This document shows positions 20,473 through 28,547 of a DNA stretch of 64,000 nt, piece by piece. The stretch is from Thioalkalivibrio thiocyanoxidans ARh2 (GTDB taxonomy: Bacteria > Pseudomonadota > Gammaproteobacteria > Ectothiorhodospirales > Ectothiorhodospiraceae). The stretch is taken from contig NZ_ARQK01000050.1 of NCBI RefSeq assembly GCF_000385215.1, positions 1 to 64,000 of the forward strand. The letters are read 5' to 3'. Both the position numbers and the translations under genes were made by a program. Below the pieces are notes generated by a model, which worked only from the letters and a program-made list of their open reading frames with translations, was not told where the DNA came from and did not search any database. How positions within the stretch are numbered: the stretch's first letter is position 1; every line of letters starts with the position of its first letter.

Positions 20473-21636
20473 ATGCAGCTGTTCGAGTGTGAAGGCTGCG
20501 GTAGTGTCATTTACTTCGACAACACCTACTGCAATGGCTGTGGTCGCCGGCTGGGCTTCCTGCCCGACCGCCTGGAGCTGTCCGCGCTGGAGATGGCCGG
20601 GGATGCGCTGGATGCCTCGGGGCAGCCGATCCCGGGCGGGCTGTGGCGGGTCGCGGGGGATCCGGACGGGCCGATCTATCGCCAGTGCCGCCACTATGCG
20701 GTGGATGCGGTCTGCAACTGGATGGTGCGCCACGACGACCCGGAGGCCTACTGCCGTGCCTGCCGGCTGAACCGGACCATCCCGGATCTGACCGTGCCCG
20801 GCAATGCGCGCCTGTGGGAACGGCTGGAGACGGAAAAGCGGCGCCTGGTGTACAGCCTGCTGCGCCTGGGCCTTCCGGTCGTCTCCAAGCAGACGGACTC
20901 CGCCGGTCTCGCGTTCGATTTCCTCGCCGACCCGAATCCGGACTTTCACGAGGGTGCTGGTGTGGTGACCGGGCATGCGAATGGCGTCATCACGCTCAAT
21001 ATCGCGGAGGCCGACCCCGCCGTGCGTGAAAGCATGCGCGAGGCGATGGCCGAGCCCTATCGCACGATCCTCGGCCATTTTCGCCATGAGTCGGCACACT
21101 ATTACTGGGACCGGCTGATCCGGGAGACGCGCTGGCACGAGCCCTTCCGCGAGCGCTTTGGGGACGAACGCGCCGATTATGATGCGGCCCTGCGCCAGCA
21201 CTATGACCAGGGTCCGCCGAGCGACTGGCAGGACCATTTCGTTTCGGCCTATGCCAGTTCGCATCCCTGGGAGGACTGGGCCGAGACCTGGGCGCACTAC
21301 CTGCATATCGTGGATGCCCTGGACACGGCCGCTGCCTATGGCATGGATGTCGCGCCCAGTGTGGGGGCGGCCGCGAGGCTGGGGCCGCAGGGCGGACAGT
21401 CGCATTTCGATGCCTATGCCACCGATGATCCGGACGCACTGGTGGCACACTGGCTGCCGCTGGCGGCGGCCCTGAACAGTCTGAATCGCAGCATGGGGCA
21501 CGCCCATGTCTATCCATTTGTACTGACCCCGGAGGCGATCGCGAAGCTGCGTTTTGTGCACCGGGTCATTCAGGACTTCCGCACGGGGAACCGTTCCGCC
21601 GGCGAGCGGGAACTGTTGCAGGCCCATCGCGTCTGA
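20473..21636 (+). CDS. zinc-ribbon putative metallopeptidase
   Basis: A 387-residue protein of a conserved uncharacterised family annotated as putative zinc-binding metallopeptidase. An N-terminal zinc ribbon has Cys6, Cys9, Cys20 and Cys23 (CEGC...CNGC). A second Cys cluster is in YRQCRHYA...CNWM...YCRACRLNRTIPDL. The peptidase signature HESAH lies at residues 205-209 in FRHESAHYYWDRLI, with EDWAETWAHYLHIVDALDT downstream, likely giving the third zinc ligand. No signal peptide is seen, so it is cytoplasmic. A GGGAGG site precedes the ATG. Role unknown; it sits 26 bases before the BCCT carrier gene. Confidence 0.8.
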   Translation: MQLFECEGCGSVIYFDNTYCNGCGRRLGFLPDRLELSALEMAGDALDASGQPIPGGLWRVAGDPDGPIYRQCRHYAVDAVCNWMVRHDDPEAYCRACRLNRTIPDLTVPGNARLWERLETEKRRLVYSLLRLGLPVVSKQTDSAGLAFDFLADPNPDFHEGAGVVTGHANGVITLNIAEADPAVRESMREAMAEPYRTILGHFRHESAHYYWDRLIRETRWHEPFRERFGDERADYDAALRQHYDQGPPSDWQDHFVSAYASSHPWEDWAETWAHYLHIVDALDTAAAYGMDVAPSVGAAARLGPQGGQSHFDAYATDDPDALVAHWLPLAAALNSLNRSMGHAHVYPFVLTPEAIAKLRFVHRVIQDFRTGNRSAGERELLQAHRV

Positions 21637-21662
21637 CGGCCCAGCACTTCACGGAGGAGCGG

Positions 21663-23339
21663 ATGTACAACGTCGCGACCCGAGGACCCTTCAAGGGACT
21701 GAACCCGCGCGTGGCCCCGGTCGCGTTGCTGCTGGTGGTGCTGATTGCGCTGTTCGCGATCTATCGCACGGATCAGCTCGAGGAGGCCGTCTCCGGTGCC
21801 CGCGCCTTTCTGACGCCGTTTCTCGAGTGGTACTACGTCGTCGCGATGGCCTTCTTTCTGGCCATCGTGATCTGGCTGGGCGTCGGACGCTACAAGGATG
21901 TGCGCCTCGGTCGGGATGACGAGGTCCCGGAGTTCACCACGCTGTCATGGCTGGCGATGCTGTTTGCCGCTGGTATGGGCGTGGGGCTGCTGTTCTGGGC
22001 GGTGGCCGAGCCGCTCAGCCACTACGGGGGCAATCCGTTCCTGCTGGACAATGGCGAGACGGCCGAGGCCGCCGACATGTCCATGGTGCTGACCTATTTT
22101 CACTGGGGTCTGAATGCCTGGGCGGTGTTTGCCCTGCTGGCACTGATCCTGGCCTATTTCGGCTTTCGCAAGGGGCAACCGCTGGCGCTGCGTTCCGCCC
22201 TGCATCCTCTTATCGGGAAATACAGCCATGGCTGGCCTGGCGACATCGTCGATCTGCTGGCGATCCTGGCCACGGTTTTCGGGATTGCGACGACACTGGG
22301 ACTGGGTATCCAGCAACTGGATACCGGTCTGGTGCATACGCTGGGTATTGGCGGTGGCGAGCACGGCCAACTGTTTTTGGCGGCGCTGCTCACGGCGATC
22401 GCCATCGTGTCCGTCATTACCGGTGTACAGGTCGGTGTGCAGCGGATCTCCCAGGCCAACATGTGGCTGAGCGTGGCCTTGATAGGCCTGCTGCTGATCT
22501 GGGGGCCAACCCAGTACCTGTTGGCGCTGTTCGTGCAGTCCTCCGGCAGCTACCTGCAGAACCTGCTGGGGTTGTCCCTGTACACCCACGCCCATCAGAC
22601 GGACCCCTGGCACTCCGACTGGACGGTGTTCTACTGGGGCTGGTGGCTGGCCTGGGCTCCGTTCGTGGGGCTGTTCATCGCGCGCATCTCGCGCGGCCGT
22701 ACGCTGCGCGAGTTCGTCCTGGGCGTCCTGCTGGTCCCTACGGTGATCACCTTCTTCTGGCTGGCGATGCTGGGTGGCACGGCCCTGCATGCCGAGATCG
22801 AACGGGGCGTGGGCATTGCCGACATCGTCGCCGAGGACCTGACCTTGGCCACCTTCGCGACCATGGACACGCTGGAGCCCTGGCTGGCCGCCAAGGTCGG
22901 GGGCGGGCTGATCACGATCCTGATCGCGACCTACCTGCTGACCTCGGCCAATGCCGGGATCGTCGTGATCAACACCCTTCTGGCCCACGGTTCGACAGAG
23001 CACCGCAAGCGACATCTGACCATCTGGGGTGCGCTGATCGGGCTGATTACCGCGGTTCTTTTGCTGGCGGGCGGGCTGGAGGTCCTGCAGAGCGCGGTGA
23101 TCCTCGCCGCCCTGCCGTTTTCGCTGGTGATCCTGATGATGATTGTCGGGCTGGTTCGAGGGCTGGAGCAGGAGCCCTGGGCACCACGGCCGGGCGAGCG
23201 GACGATCCTGCCCAGCGAGCCCTGGCAGGTGCCACCGGATCGCATGCACGAGCATTACGATACCGACGACGATGCCCCCGAATCCGGCCCGGACGACGAC
23301 GATCAAGAAGACCGGGAGCCACCGCCACGGCCGTGGTGA
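21663..23339 (+). CDS. BCCT family betaine/carnitine/choline transporter
   Basis: A 558-residue, 12-helix secondary carrier of the BCCT family, which imports glycine betaine, choline or related solutes using sodium or proton gradients. The family signature lies in DWTVFYWGWWLAWAPFVG and FIARISRGRTLREFVLG around residues 320-355, where tryptophans build the aromatic substrate box. MLFAAGMGVGLLFWAVAEPL marks TM3. The carboxyl tail is acidic (DDDAPESGPDDDDQED), possibly an osmosensing region as in BetP/BetT, which I infer only. GGAGG precedes the ATG. It fits life at high salinity. Confidence 0.93.
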   Translation: MYNVATRGPFKGLNPRVAPVALLLVVLIALFAIYRTDQLEEAVSGARAFLTPFLEWYYVVAMAFFLAIVIWLGVGRYKDVRLGRDDEVPEFTTLSWLAMLFAAGMGVGLLFWAVAEPLSHYGGNPFLLDNGETAEAADMSMVLTYFHWGLNAWAVFALLALILAYFGFRKGQPLALRSALHPLIGKYSHGWPGDIVDLLAILATVFGIATTLGLGIQQLDTGLVHTLGIGGGEHGQLFLAALLTAIAIVSVITGVQVGVQRISQANMWLSVALIGLLLIWGPTQYLLALFVQSSGSYLQNLLGLSLYTHAHQTDPWHSDWTVFYWGWWLAWAPFVGLFIARISRGRTLREFVLGVLLVPTVITFFWLAMLGGTALHAEIERGVGIADIVAEDLTLATFATMDTLEPWLAAKVGGGLITILIATYLLTSANAGIVVINTLLAHGSTEHRKRHLTIWGALIGLITAVLLLAGGLEVLQSAVILAALPFSLVILMMIVGLVRGLEQEPWAPRPGERTILPSEPWQVPPDRMHEHYDTDDDAPESGPDDDDQEDREPPPRPW

Positions 23340-23398
23340 GCGTTTGACGCCTCGTTTGGTCGGGCGGAAAGTCCCGCCGGCTTTGCGTTCACTTTCTG

Positions 23399-23426
23399 TT
23401 GCGCAGGCGTTGCCCTAGCCTATGCA
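23399..23426 (+). promoter_or_regulatory. possible promoter for the 23454 gene
   Basis: TTGCGC (23399-23404) and TATGCA (23421-23426) are separated by 16 bases. They lie about 28 bases before the start codon of the small gene at 23454. Confidence 0.4.
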
Positions 23427-23453
23427 ACAACGTTCGATAACCGAAGGAGCACC

Positions 23454-23744
23454 ATGAGTGACGATACCCTGCAGCTGTCCGGCGACCTGATCCAGAAGAT
23501 CCAGGACGTGCTGGTCGAGACCGATCCCAGGGCCCAGCAGCCCATCGTGGCGGTACAGTATCTGAGTGCGATTACCGGCTTTCTGGTCGCGCAGATGCCG
23601 GAGTCGGTGAACGAGCGCAAGGAATATCTCAAGCAGCTGTCGCAGTTCACCGAATCGGTATTTGTGGATATGGAAAGCCGCAAGCAGGCGGCTCCGCCGC
23701 CGCAGCAGGAGGCCAGTGGCGTCTGGCGCCCGGGCGACAGCTGA
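23454..23744 (+). CDS. small conserved-looking hypothetical protein
   Basis: A 96-residue soluble protein I do not recognise. It is predicted largely helical: SGDLIQKIQDVLVETDPRAQQPIVAVQYLSAITGFLVAQMP, then NERKEYLKQLSQFTESVFVDME, ending in a proline/glutamine-rich tail. There is no signal peptide, metal motif or cysteine. A strong AAGGAG ribosome site six bases before the ATG and a plausible promoter support real expression. It is convergent with the next gene. Confidence 0.7.
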   Translation: MSDDTLQLSGDLIQKIQDVLVETDPRAQQPIVAVQYLSAITGFLVAQMPESVNERKEYLKQLSQFTESVFVDMESRKQAAPPPQQEASGVWRPGDS

Positions 23745-23773
23745 AAACCGTCGGGCTCCCCCAGGGCCGGGGC

Positions 23774-24352
23774 CTAGTGATCCCCGGTCTCGTCCTTCCT
23801 GTGTGAGCGCATCTGGCGCAGCATCGCCTCCTGTTCGTTGAAGCTCGGCATGCGCCGCTTACCGCCCGTGTCGCGATCGCGATCACTGGCCCCGGCGGTG
23901 CCCGGGTGTCCGGCGCGCTCGCTTTCCTTGATCGACTGGTACTCGGCCAGTTCGCGCTGGGCGTCCTCGTCGCTGGTGTAGCGGCCGCGATAGTCCTGCG
24001 GCGGTTTGTGACCCTTGCGCAGGAACACCTGCTTGCGCAGTTCCTTGTTGTAGTCCGTCACGCGGCGGTCGATCCAGATCAGATCAAACGCTGCCCACGC
24101 GGCTGCGGCACCCGCCGGGATCAGCCACCACCAGCCGGTTAGCAGCCAGGCCACGATCAGTGTGGCCGCGGTGAGGCCGATGAATCCCGTGCCCCCGAGC
24201 GGCTCGCGCAGGTAGAAGCGGTGCAGCCCTAGCGGAAACAGGATCCAGGCGATGTAGGCAGGCGGGCGCGCGCGCATCTCGGCCGCAAGTTTCGCGTTGA
24301 TCGCCTGCAGGCCGCCGCCCTCGAGATCCAGTTCCTTCCACGCCTTGCGCAT
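23774..24352 (-). CDS. TM2-like membrane protein with charged tail
   Basis: A 192-residue protein with two or three membrane helices near residues 30-90. The segment ILFPLGLHRFYLREPLGGTGFIGL matches the TM2-domain pattern (G-x-HRFYLG). The cytoplasmic tail, residues 95-192, is highly charged with several Arg/Asp/Glu clusters and no known domain. Function of bacterial TM2 proteins is mostly unknown. The short N-terminal helix KELDLEGGGLQAINAKLAAEMRAR is amphipathic. It ends 29 bases from the convergent 23454 gene. Confidence 0.72.
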   Translation of the reverse strand: MRKAWKELDLEGGGLQAINAKLAAEMRARPPAYIAWILFPLGLHRFYLREPLGGTGFIGLTAATLIVAWLLTGWWWLIPAGAAAAWAAFDLIWIDRRVTDYNKELRKQVFLRKGHKPPQDYRGRYTSDEDAQRELAEYQSIKESERAGHPGTAGASDRDRDTGGKRRMPSFNEQEAMLRQMRSHRKDETGDH

Positions 24353-24435
24353 GGATGCCTCCCAGCTGTGGACAATCGTCCGTGCACGGTAACGAACCGC
24401 ACGAACGGGTGCGATTGCGCGGGTTCGGCTCGGGG

Positions 24436-25434
24436 TTACCCGGTCGGGTTCTCGTGGGTCGGATCGCGTTCCAGCAGGCGGCGTGCGGCCTCGCGTACCG
24501 GTCGCCCCTGGTAGAGCACGGCGTGGACCTCCGCGCAGATGGGCATGTCCACCGACAGGGCCTCGGCGCGCGTGCTGATCTGGCGCGCGGTCTCCACCCC
24601 CTCGACCGACTGGCCGATACGGGCACGGGCCGTCTCCAGGTCATAGCCCTGACCCAGCAGGCGCCCCAGGCGACGGTTGCGCGACTGGTCGTCGGTGCAG
24701 GTGAGGATCAGATCGCCGAGACCGGACAGCCCGGTCAGCGTGCCCGGCTGGGCCCCGACCGCCTCGCCCAGGCGCTGCATTTCGGCCAGACCGCGGGTCA
24801 TCAGCGCGGCGCGGGCATTGCCGCCGTAGCCCGCGCCGTCGGCGATCCCGGTCGCGACCGCGAGGACGTTCTTCAGGGCCCCCCCCATCTCCACACCGAT
24901 CACGTCGTGATTGCGATAGATGCGCAGAGCGTCGCCATGCAGTGCGCCGGCCAGGCGGTCCAGGCTGTGTTCGCTCTGCGAGGCCGCCGTCAGTGCGGTG
25001 GGCTGGCCGCGGGCCACCTCTGCGGCGAAGGAGGGTCCGGAGATCAGCGCGGGCGGGAAGCCGGAGCCCAGTTCTTCCTCGGCGATCTCGTGCAGCCAGG
25101 CCCCGCTGGACGTCTCCAGTCCCTTGGTGGCCCAGGCGACCGTCTGGTCTTCGCGCAGGCGGGGCTGCATCCAGCGCAGCGTCTCGCGAAAGGCCCCGGA
25201 CGGGACGGCGAGCAGCACCAGCTCCGCGTGGTCGATCACGCCCTGGTCGGCGCTGATGGAGAGATTCTCCGGGAAGGGGATGCCAGGCAGATAGCGGGCG
25301 TTTTCGCGTTCGCGATTCAGCCGCTCGGCGGCCTCGTCCTTGCGGACCCAGAGCGCGACGTCCTGGTGCAGCCGCGCGGCGTGGATCGCCAGCGCGGTAC
25401 CCCAGGAGCCGCCACCCAGGAGTGCAATGCGCAC
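24436..25434 (-). CDS. gpsA: glycerol-3-phosphate dehydrogenase [NAD(P)+]
   Basis: Reduces dihydroxyacetone phosphate to sn-glycerol 3-phosphate for phospholipids. It has 332 residues. The N-terminal Rossmann loop is ALLGGGSWGTALA. Catalytic residues lie in GGALKNVLAVATGIADG near residue 190 (the active-site Lys) and GLSGLGDLILTCTDDQSRNRRLG. The start is GTG at 25434. It is the last gene of the yibN-like rhodanese - grxC - secB - gpsA operon, whose order is the same in E. coli. Confidence 0.97.
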   Translation of the reverse strand: MRIALLGGGSWGTALAIHAARLHQDVALWVRKDEAAERLNRERENARYLPGIPFPENLSISADQGVIDHAELVLLAVPSGAFRETLRWMQPRLREDQTVAWATKGLETSSGAWLHEIAEEELGSGFPPALISGPSFAAEVARGQPTALTAASQSEHSLDRLAGALHGDALRIYRNHDVIGVEMGGALKNVLAVATGIADGAGYGGNARAALMTRGLAEMQRLGEAVGAQPGTLTGLSGLGDLILTCTDDQSRNRRLGRLLGQGYDLETARARIGQSVEGVETARQISTRAEALSVDMPICAEVHAVLYQGRPVREAARRLLERDPTHENPTG

Positions 25435-25450
25435 GGGTACGAGTCCCGGC

Positions 25451-25987
25451 TCAGGCCTGGGAGGTCGACTCCGGCGAGGCCGCCTGCGAGTCGCCGGACG
25501 CCTTCTTCTGGTCTTCCAGGTGTTGCTGGTACAGCGCCTCGAAGTTGACCGGCTGCAGCAGCAGCTGCGGGAAGCCGCCCTTGAGCACCAGGTCGGCGAC
25601 CGTTTCGCGGGCGAACGGGAACAGCAGGTTCGGGCAGTAGGAGCCGAGCAGCTGGTTGAGCTGGTCGCGGGGGAAGCCGCGGACGATGAAGACGCCGGCC
25701 TGGTTGATCTCGACCAGGTAGGCGGTCTTGCCGTTGGACTCGGTGGTCACGGTCAGTTTCAGCTCGACCTCGAACACGCCTTCCTCTTCGCGAATCGGGC
25801 GGGCGTTGGTGTTCAGCTGGATGTTCGTCTCGCCCTTCCACTCGTTCAGAAAGATCTCGGGGGCGTCCGGCGATTCGAACGAGATGTCCTTGATGAACAC
25901 CTTCTGGATGGAGAAGCCGGGGTTGTCCTGGGTGTTGCCCTGCGCACCTGCGCCGTTGCCGCTGGTGTTGGAAGTGTCTTCAGCCAT
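25451..25987 (-). CDS. secB: protein-export chaperone SecB
   Basis: Tetrameric chaperone that keeps secretory precursors unfolded and delivers them to SecA. The 178 residues cover the conserved core from FSIQKVFIKDISFESPDAP to GVFIVRGFPRDQLNQLLGSYCPNLLFPFARE. The C-terminal LEALYQQHL/EDQKKA segment corresponds to the SecA/ribosome-binding helix region. Extra low-complexity residues occur at both ends (NTSGNGAGAQGN; ASPESTSQA). It lies 16 bases before gpsA and about 72 after grxC. Confidence 0.97.
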   Translation of the reverse strand: MAEDTSNTSGNGAGAQGNTQDNPGFSIQKVFIKDISFESPDAPEIFLNEWKGETNIQLNTNARPIREEEGVFEVELKLTVTTESNGKTAYLVEINQAGVFIVRGFPRDQLNQLLGSYCPNLLFPFARETVADLVLKGGFPQLLLQPVNFEALYQQHLEDQKKASGDSQAASPESTSQA

Positions 25988-26059
25988 GATGTCGTTCCGA
26001 GTCGTGGAGAGTGGATTCGTATCGGGGCATCGTATAGCAATGCGGCGCCGGAATGGGGC

Positions 26060-26338
26060 TCAGCTCGCGCTGGCCGGCTCGATCCCGGCCGCTTCGGCCA
26101 TGTGTTGCAGTTCGCCGGAGCGGTCCAGCGCCTGCAGCTCGTCGTAGCCGCCAATGTGGGTGTCGCCGAGGAAGATCTGCGGTACCGAGCTGCGCCCGGC
26201 ACGCTGTTCCATTTCCGCGCGCGCACCGGGTTCGCGGTCGACCGGGTGGTCGTCGAAGGGGTAGCCGTGGTGGATCAGCAGCCGGCGGGCCAGCAGGCAG
26301 AATGGGCACCGGACCGTGCCATAGACCTCGAAGCGCAT
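26060..26338 (-). CDS. grxC: glutaredoxin 3
   Basis: A 92-residue dithiol glutaredoxin using the active site CPFC at residues 11-14 to reduce disulfides with glutathione. The cis-proline segment is SSVPQIFLGDTHIGGYDEL, which binds glutathione, with the terminal GG-x-DEL motif. The gene's ATG shares one base with the stop of the upstream rhodanese gene (TAATG), so the two are translationally coupled. This links thiol repair with sulfur transfer. Confidence 0.95.
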   Translation of the reverse strand: MRFEVYGTVRCPFCLLARRLLIHHGYPFDDHPVDREPGARAEMEQRAGRSSVPQIFLGDTHIGGYDELQALDRSGELQHMAEAAGIEPASAS

Positions 26339-26766
26339 TATTTCTTCTTGATCGGCATGCCCGCGGATTGCCAGGCCTGGATGCCGCCCTGGAGGTTCAC
26401 GACATCCTGGAAGCCCGCTGCGGTTAGTTGCGAGGCCGCCATCGCGGAGCGATTGCCGCTGCGGCAGTAGACCACTACCGGCTTGTCCTTGTACTTGGCG
26501 ATGTCGTCCATGCGCTTTTGCAGACTACCCACCGGGATGTGCTTGGCGCCACTGATGCGCCCGGAGGCAATCTCGTTGTCCTCGCGCACGTCCAGTACCA
26601 GGCTGTCGTCCTGGTTGATCACGCGCACGGCCTCGCTCGGAGACAGGGTGCGGTACTTGCGGGTCAGGCGGCGGAACTCGGTGAACAGGATCATCCCGAC
26701 GACCGCGAGCAGGGCACCGGTCAGGATCGGGTGATTGGACAGGAATTCAGGGAGTCTTTCGAGCAT
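26338..26766 (-). CDS. membrane-anchored rhodanese (YibN type)
   Basis: A 142-residue single-domain rhodanese anchored by one N-terminal helix (HPILTGALLAVVGMILFTEF, residues 12-31). The persulfide-carrying Cys101 is in the loop VVYCRSGNRSAMAA, a six-residue CRSGNR loop typical of sulfurtransferases. LVLDVREDNEIASGRISGAKHIPVG is the family's first motif. The E. coli orthologue YibN occupies the same operon position. It may pass sulfane sulfur at the cytoplasmic face of the membrane. The upstream regulator gene 27 bases away suggests sulfur-responsive control. Confidence 0.93.
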   Translation of the reverse strand: MLERLPEFLSNHPILTGALLAVVGMILFTEFRRLTRKYRTLSPSEAVRVINQDDSLVLDVREDNEIASGRISGAKHIPVGSLQKRMDDIAKYKDKPVVVYCRSGNRSAMAASQLTAAGFQDVVNLQGGIQAWQSAGMPIKKK

Positions 26767-26793
26767 TCAGGGGCCGCGTTGGTCAGGGAGATG

Positions 26794-27129
26794 TCAGGAG
26801 CTGCAGAAAACGTCCTGCATCATACCGATCAGGCGCAGTGTGCGGGAGTCCCCCACCCGGTAGTAGACGCGGTTCGCATCCTTGCGGGTGGCCAGAATGC
26901 CCTTATCGCGCAGGATGCCCAGATGCTGCGAAATGTTGCTCTGCGAGGTCCCGACCTGATCGACAATTTCCTGTACGCTGATCTCGCGATCGCCGAGAAT
27001 GCAGAGGATCTTGAGCCGCAGGGGGTGGGACATGGCCTTGAGCGAGCGCGAGGCCCGCTCGATGTCCTCGTCCTGGGACATCAGTTCGTCTTCGACCACC
27101 TTTTCGTCTTCGAGCGTTTCGTTGCTCAC
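26794..27129 (-). CDS. ArsR family regulator, BigR/SqrR-like (candidate persulfide sensor)
   Basis: A 111-residue winged-helix repressor-type protein. The recognition helix lies in VDQVGTSQSNISQHLGILRDKGILATRKDANRVYYRV. Two cysteines, Cys43 (RLKILCIL) and Cys109 (MQDVFCSS), are 66 residues apart. That is the same spacing as the disulfide/tetrasulfide pair of the sulfide sensors SqrR (Cys41/Cys107) and BigR (Cys42/Cys108). The arsenic- or metal-binding CVC motif of classical ArsR is missing. I use the GTG at 27129, with AGAGG seven bases upstream. It reads into the rhodanese-grxC-secB-gpsA operon and is divergent from envC. Confidence 0.88.
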   Translation of the reverse strand: MSNETLEDEKVVEDELMSQDEDIERASRSLKAMSHPLRLKILCILGDREISVQEIVDQVGTSQSNISQHLGILRDKGILATRKDANRVYYRVGDSRTLRLIGMMQDVFCSS

Positions 27130-27144
27130 GGCATGCCTCTTTAT

Positions 27145-27158
27145 TGTTTTGCGAAACA
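27145..27158. promoter_or_regulatory. inverted repeat upstream of the ArsR gene, candidate operator
   Basis: TGTTT-TGCG-AAACA is a perfect 5-bp inverted repeat 15 bases ahead of the regulator's start codon. A second small symmetry, GTAC-N6-GTAC, lies at 27187-27200, 6 bases before the envC start. Either could be the operator controlling the divergent pair. ArsR-family operators are typically short inverted repeats, but neither is a known consensus. Confidence 0.3.
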
Positions 27159-27206
27159 GCAGGCCCGTAACCGGGTGAGAATATAAGTACCTAAACGTAC
27201 CCCGAT

Positions 27207-28406
27207 ATGCGAATTTGCGCAATCTTGACTTCCCGATACCCCTTACCGCTTGTTCTGGCAGTATTTTTTTTCGCCTCGGCAGGAGGGCTGTCGGCGCTCG
27301 AGCCGGAGGCCGAACTGGAAGAGACGCTGGAGGCGATCCGCGACCTGGAGCGCAGCCAGGAGGAACGCCAGGCCGCGCTTGAGCGTCTGGAGGATGAGCT
27401 CGAGCGCGCGGCGCGGGGCAGTGGCGAGTCGCGGCGCGAACTGCGCGAACTGGAGGCCGAACGCGAACAGCAGGCCGAGGTGATCGCCGATCACGAAGCG
27501 CGAGTCGAACAGGAGGAGGACCGGCTGCGCGAGGAGCGCGTGCAGGCGGGGCGCCTGCTGCGCGACCAGTGGCAGCGCGACCGGCATCCGGGGCGCGTGC
27601 CGGGCACCGGGGGCGAGGGCGAGCTGGGCCGGCTGCACCCGGAGATCGCCGCGCGGTTGCGCGAGGCGCGGGCCGAGGCGCTGGCCGCGCTGGGCGAACA
27701 GCTCGAGGTGCTGCGCGCCGCGCGCGATGACCTGGAGCGCGAGCAGGCGGTGCTGGCCGAGCAGGAAGCGGAGCTGCGCGAGGTGGTAGCCGATCTCGAA
27801 CGCGAGGAGGAACGGCAGCGCACGGCGATGGAGGAGCTGGAGCGCGCGATCGAGGACGAGGCACTGGAGCTGGCACGGCTGGAGCGCAACGCGGAAACGC
27901 TGGAGGAGGTGATTCGCGAGGTGGAGCGCGCTGCGGCCGAGCGCGAGGAGCGCGCCGCGCGGGATGATCCTCCCCCCGAGCGGGCCCCTGTGCGCTCCGA
28001 TGTGGCCTTCGAGGAACTCCAGGGCGAGCTCCCCAAGCCCGCGGAAGGGTCGGTGGCCCGGCGCTTCAACGAGCCGCGCGGAAGCCGTCTGCAGTCACGC
28101 TGGCGCGGGACGGTGCTGGAGGTCGACAACGGCGAGGCCGTGCACGCGGTCCATTTTGGCCGAGTGGTCTACGCCGACTGGATGCAGGGTTACGGTTTTC
28201 TGGTCATCCTCGACCACGGAGACGGCTACCTGACGCTGTACAGCAATCTGGAGGAAATTCTGGTTGCCGAGGGTGAGGAGGTCGAGGGGGGTGCGCGCAT
28301 GGCCCTGGCCGGGGCCGGGCGCGAGGCGATCGCGCCGGGGCTCTATTTCGAGATTCGGCGAAATGGCGATCCGTTGAACCCTGAGGACTGGTGGCTATCA
28401 CAATGA
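27207..28406 (+). CDS. envC: murein hydrolase activator EnvC
   Basis: A 399-residue periplasmic protein that activates amidases AmiA/AmiB at the septum. It has a signal peptide (about 1-31, ending ...ASAGGLSALEP). A very long coiled coil covers about residues 33-255, almost all Glu, Arg, Ala and Leu. A C-terminal LytM-like domain runs from about 280 to 399. That domain is degenerate: the usual YAHL reads YSNL and the HLHFE motif reads GLYFE, so zinc ligands are gone, as known for EnvC. It precedes ctpA. In E. coli gpmI lies between yibN and envC; here it is replaced by the arsR gene. Confidence 0.9.
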   Translation: MRICAILTSRYPLPLVLAVFFFASAGGLSALEPEAELEETLEAIRDLERSQEERQAALERLEDELERAARGSGESRRELRELEAEREQQAEVIADHEARVEQEEDRLREERVQAGRLLRDQWQRDRHPGRVPGTGGEGELGRLHPEIAARLREARAEALAALGEQLEVLRAARDDLEREQAVLAEQEAELREVVADLEREEERQRTAMEELERAIEDEALELARLERNAETLEEVIREVERAAAEREERAARDDPPPERAPVRSDVAFEELQGELPKPAEGSVARRFNEPRGSRLQSRWRGTVLEVDNGEAVHAVHFGRVVYADWMQGYGFLVILDHGDGYLTLYSNLEEILVAEGEEVEGGARMALAGAGREAIAPGLYFEIRRNGDPLNPEDWWLSQ

Positions 28407-28410
28407 CGGG

Positions 28411-28431
28411 TGTCACGAAAAAATCGTGACA
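28411..28431. other. perfect palindrome between envC and ctpA
   Basis: TGTCACGA (28411-28418) pairs with TCGTGACA (28424-28431) across AAAAA. It starts five bases after the envC stop. It may be a hairpin ending envC, or an operator for ctpA; no U-run follows. Confidence 0.45.
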
Positions 28432-28496
28432 AGGTTGGAACGATTTGTCCGGCGAAAACAGCAGACAGAGTCGGGCGTTCAGGCAGGGGTCAGATT

Positions 28497-28514
28497 CGCG
28501 ATGCTACCATCGCG
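28497..28514 (+). promoter_or_regulatory. palindrome overlapping a probable extended -10 of ctpA
   Basis: CGCGATG-CTAC-CATCGCG is a perfect 7-bp inverted repeat. Within it TGCTACCAT reads as an extended -10 element (TGN-TACCAT), 38 bases before the ctpA ATG. A regulator binding the symmetry would block the promoter. The -35 is weak. Confidence 0.35.
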
Positions 28515-28547
28515 ACGATGAATACCTCCGTTTCTAGAGGATCAGTA

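Noticed and set aside
27207-28406. EnvC as an active LytM endopeptidase
   Set aside because: The zinc-binding histidines of the YAHL and HLHFE motifs are replaced, so it is called an activator instead.
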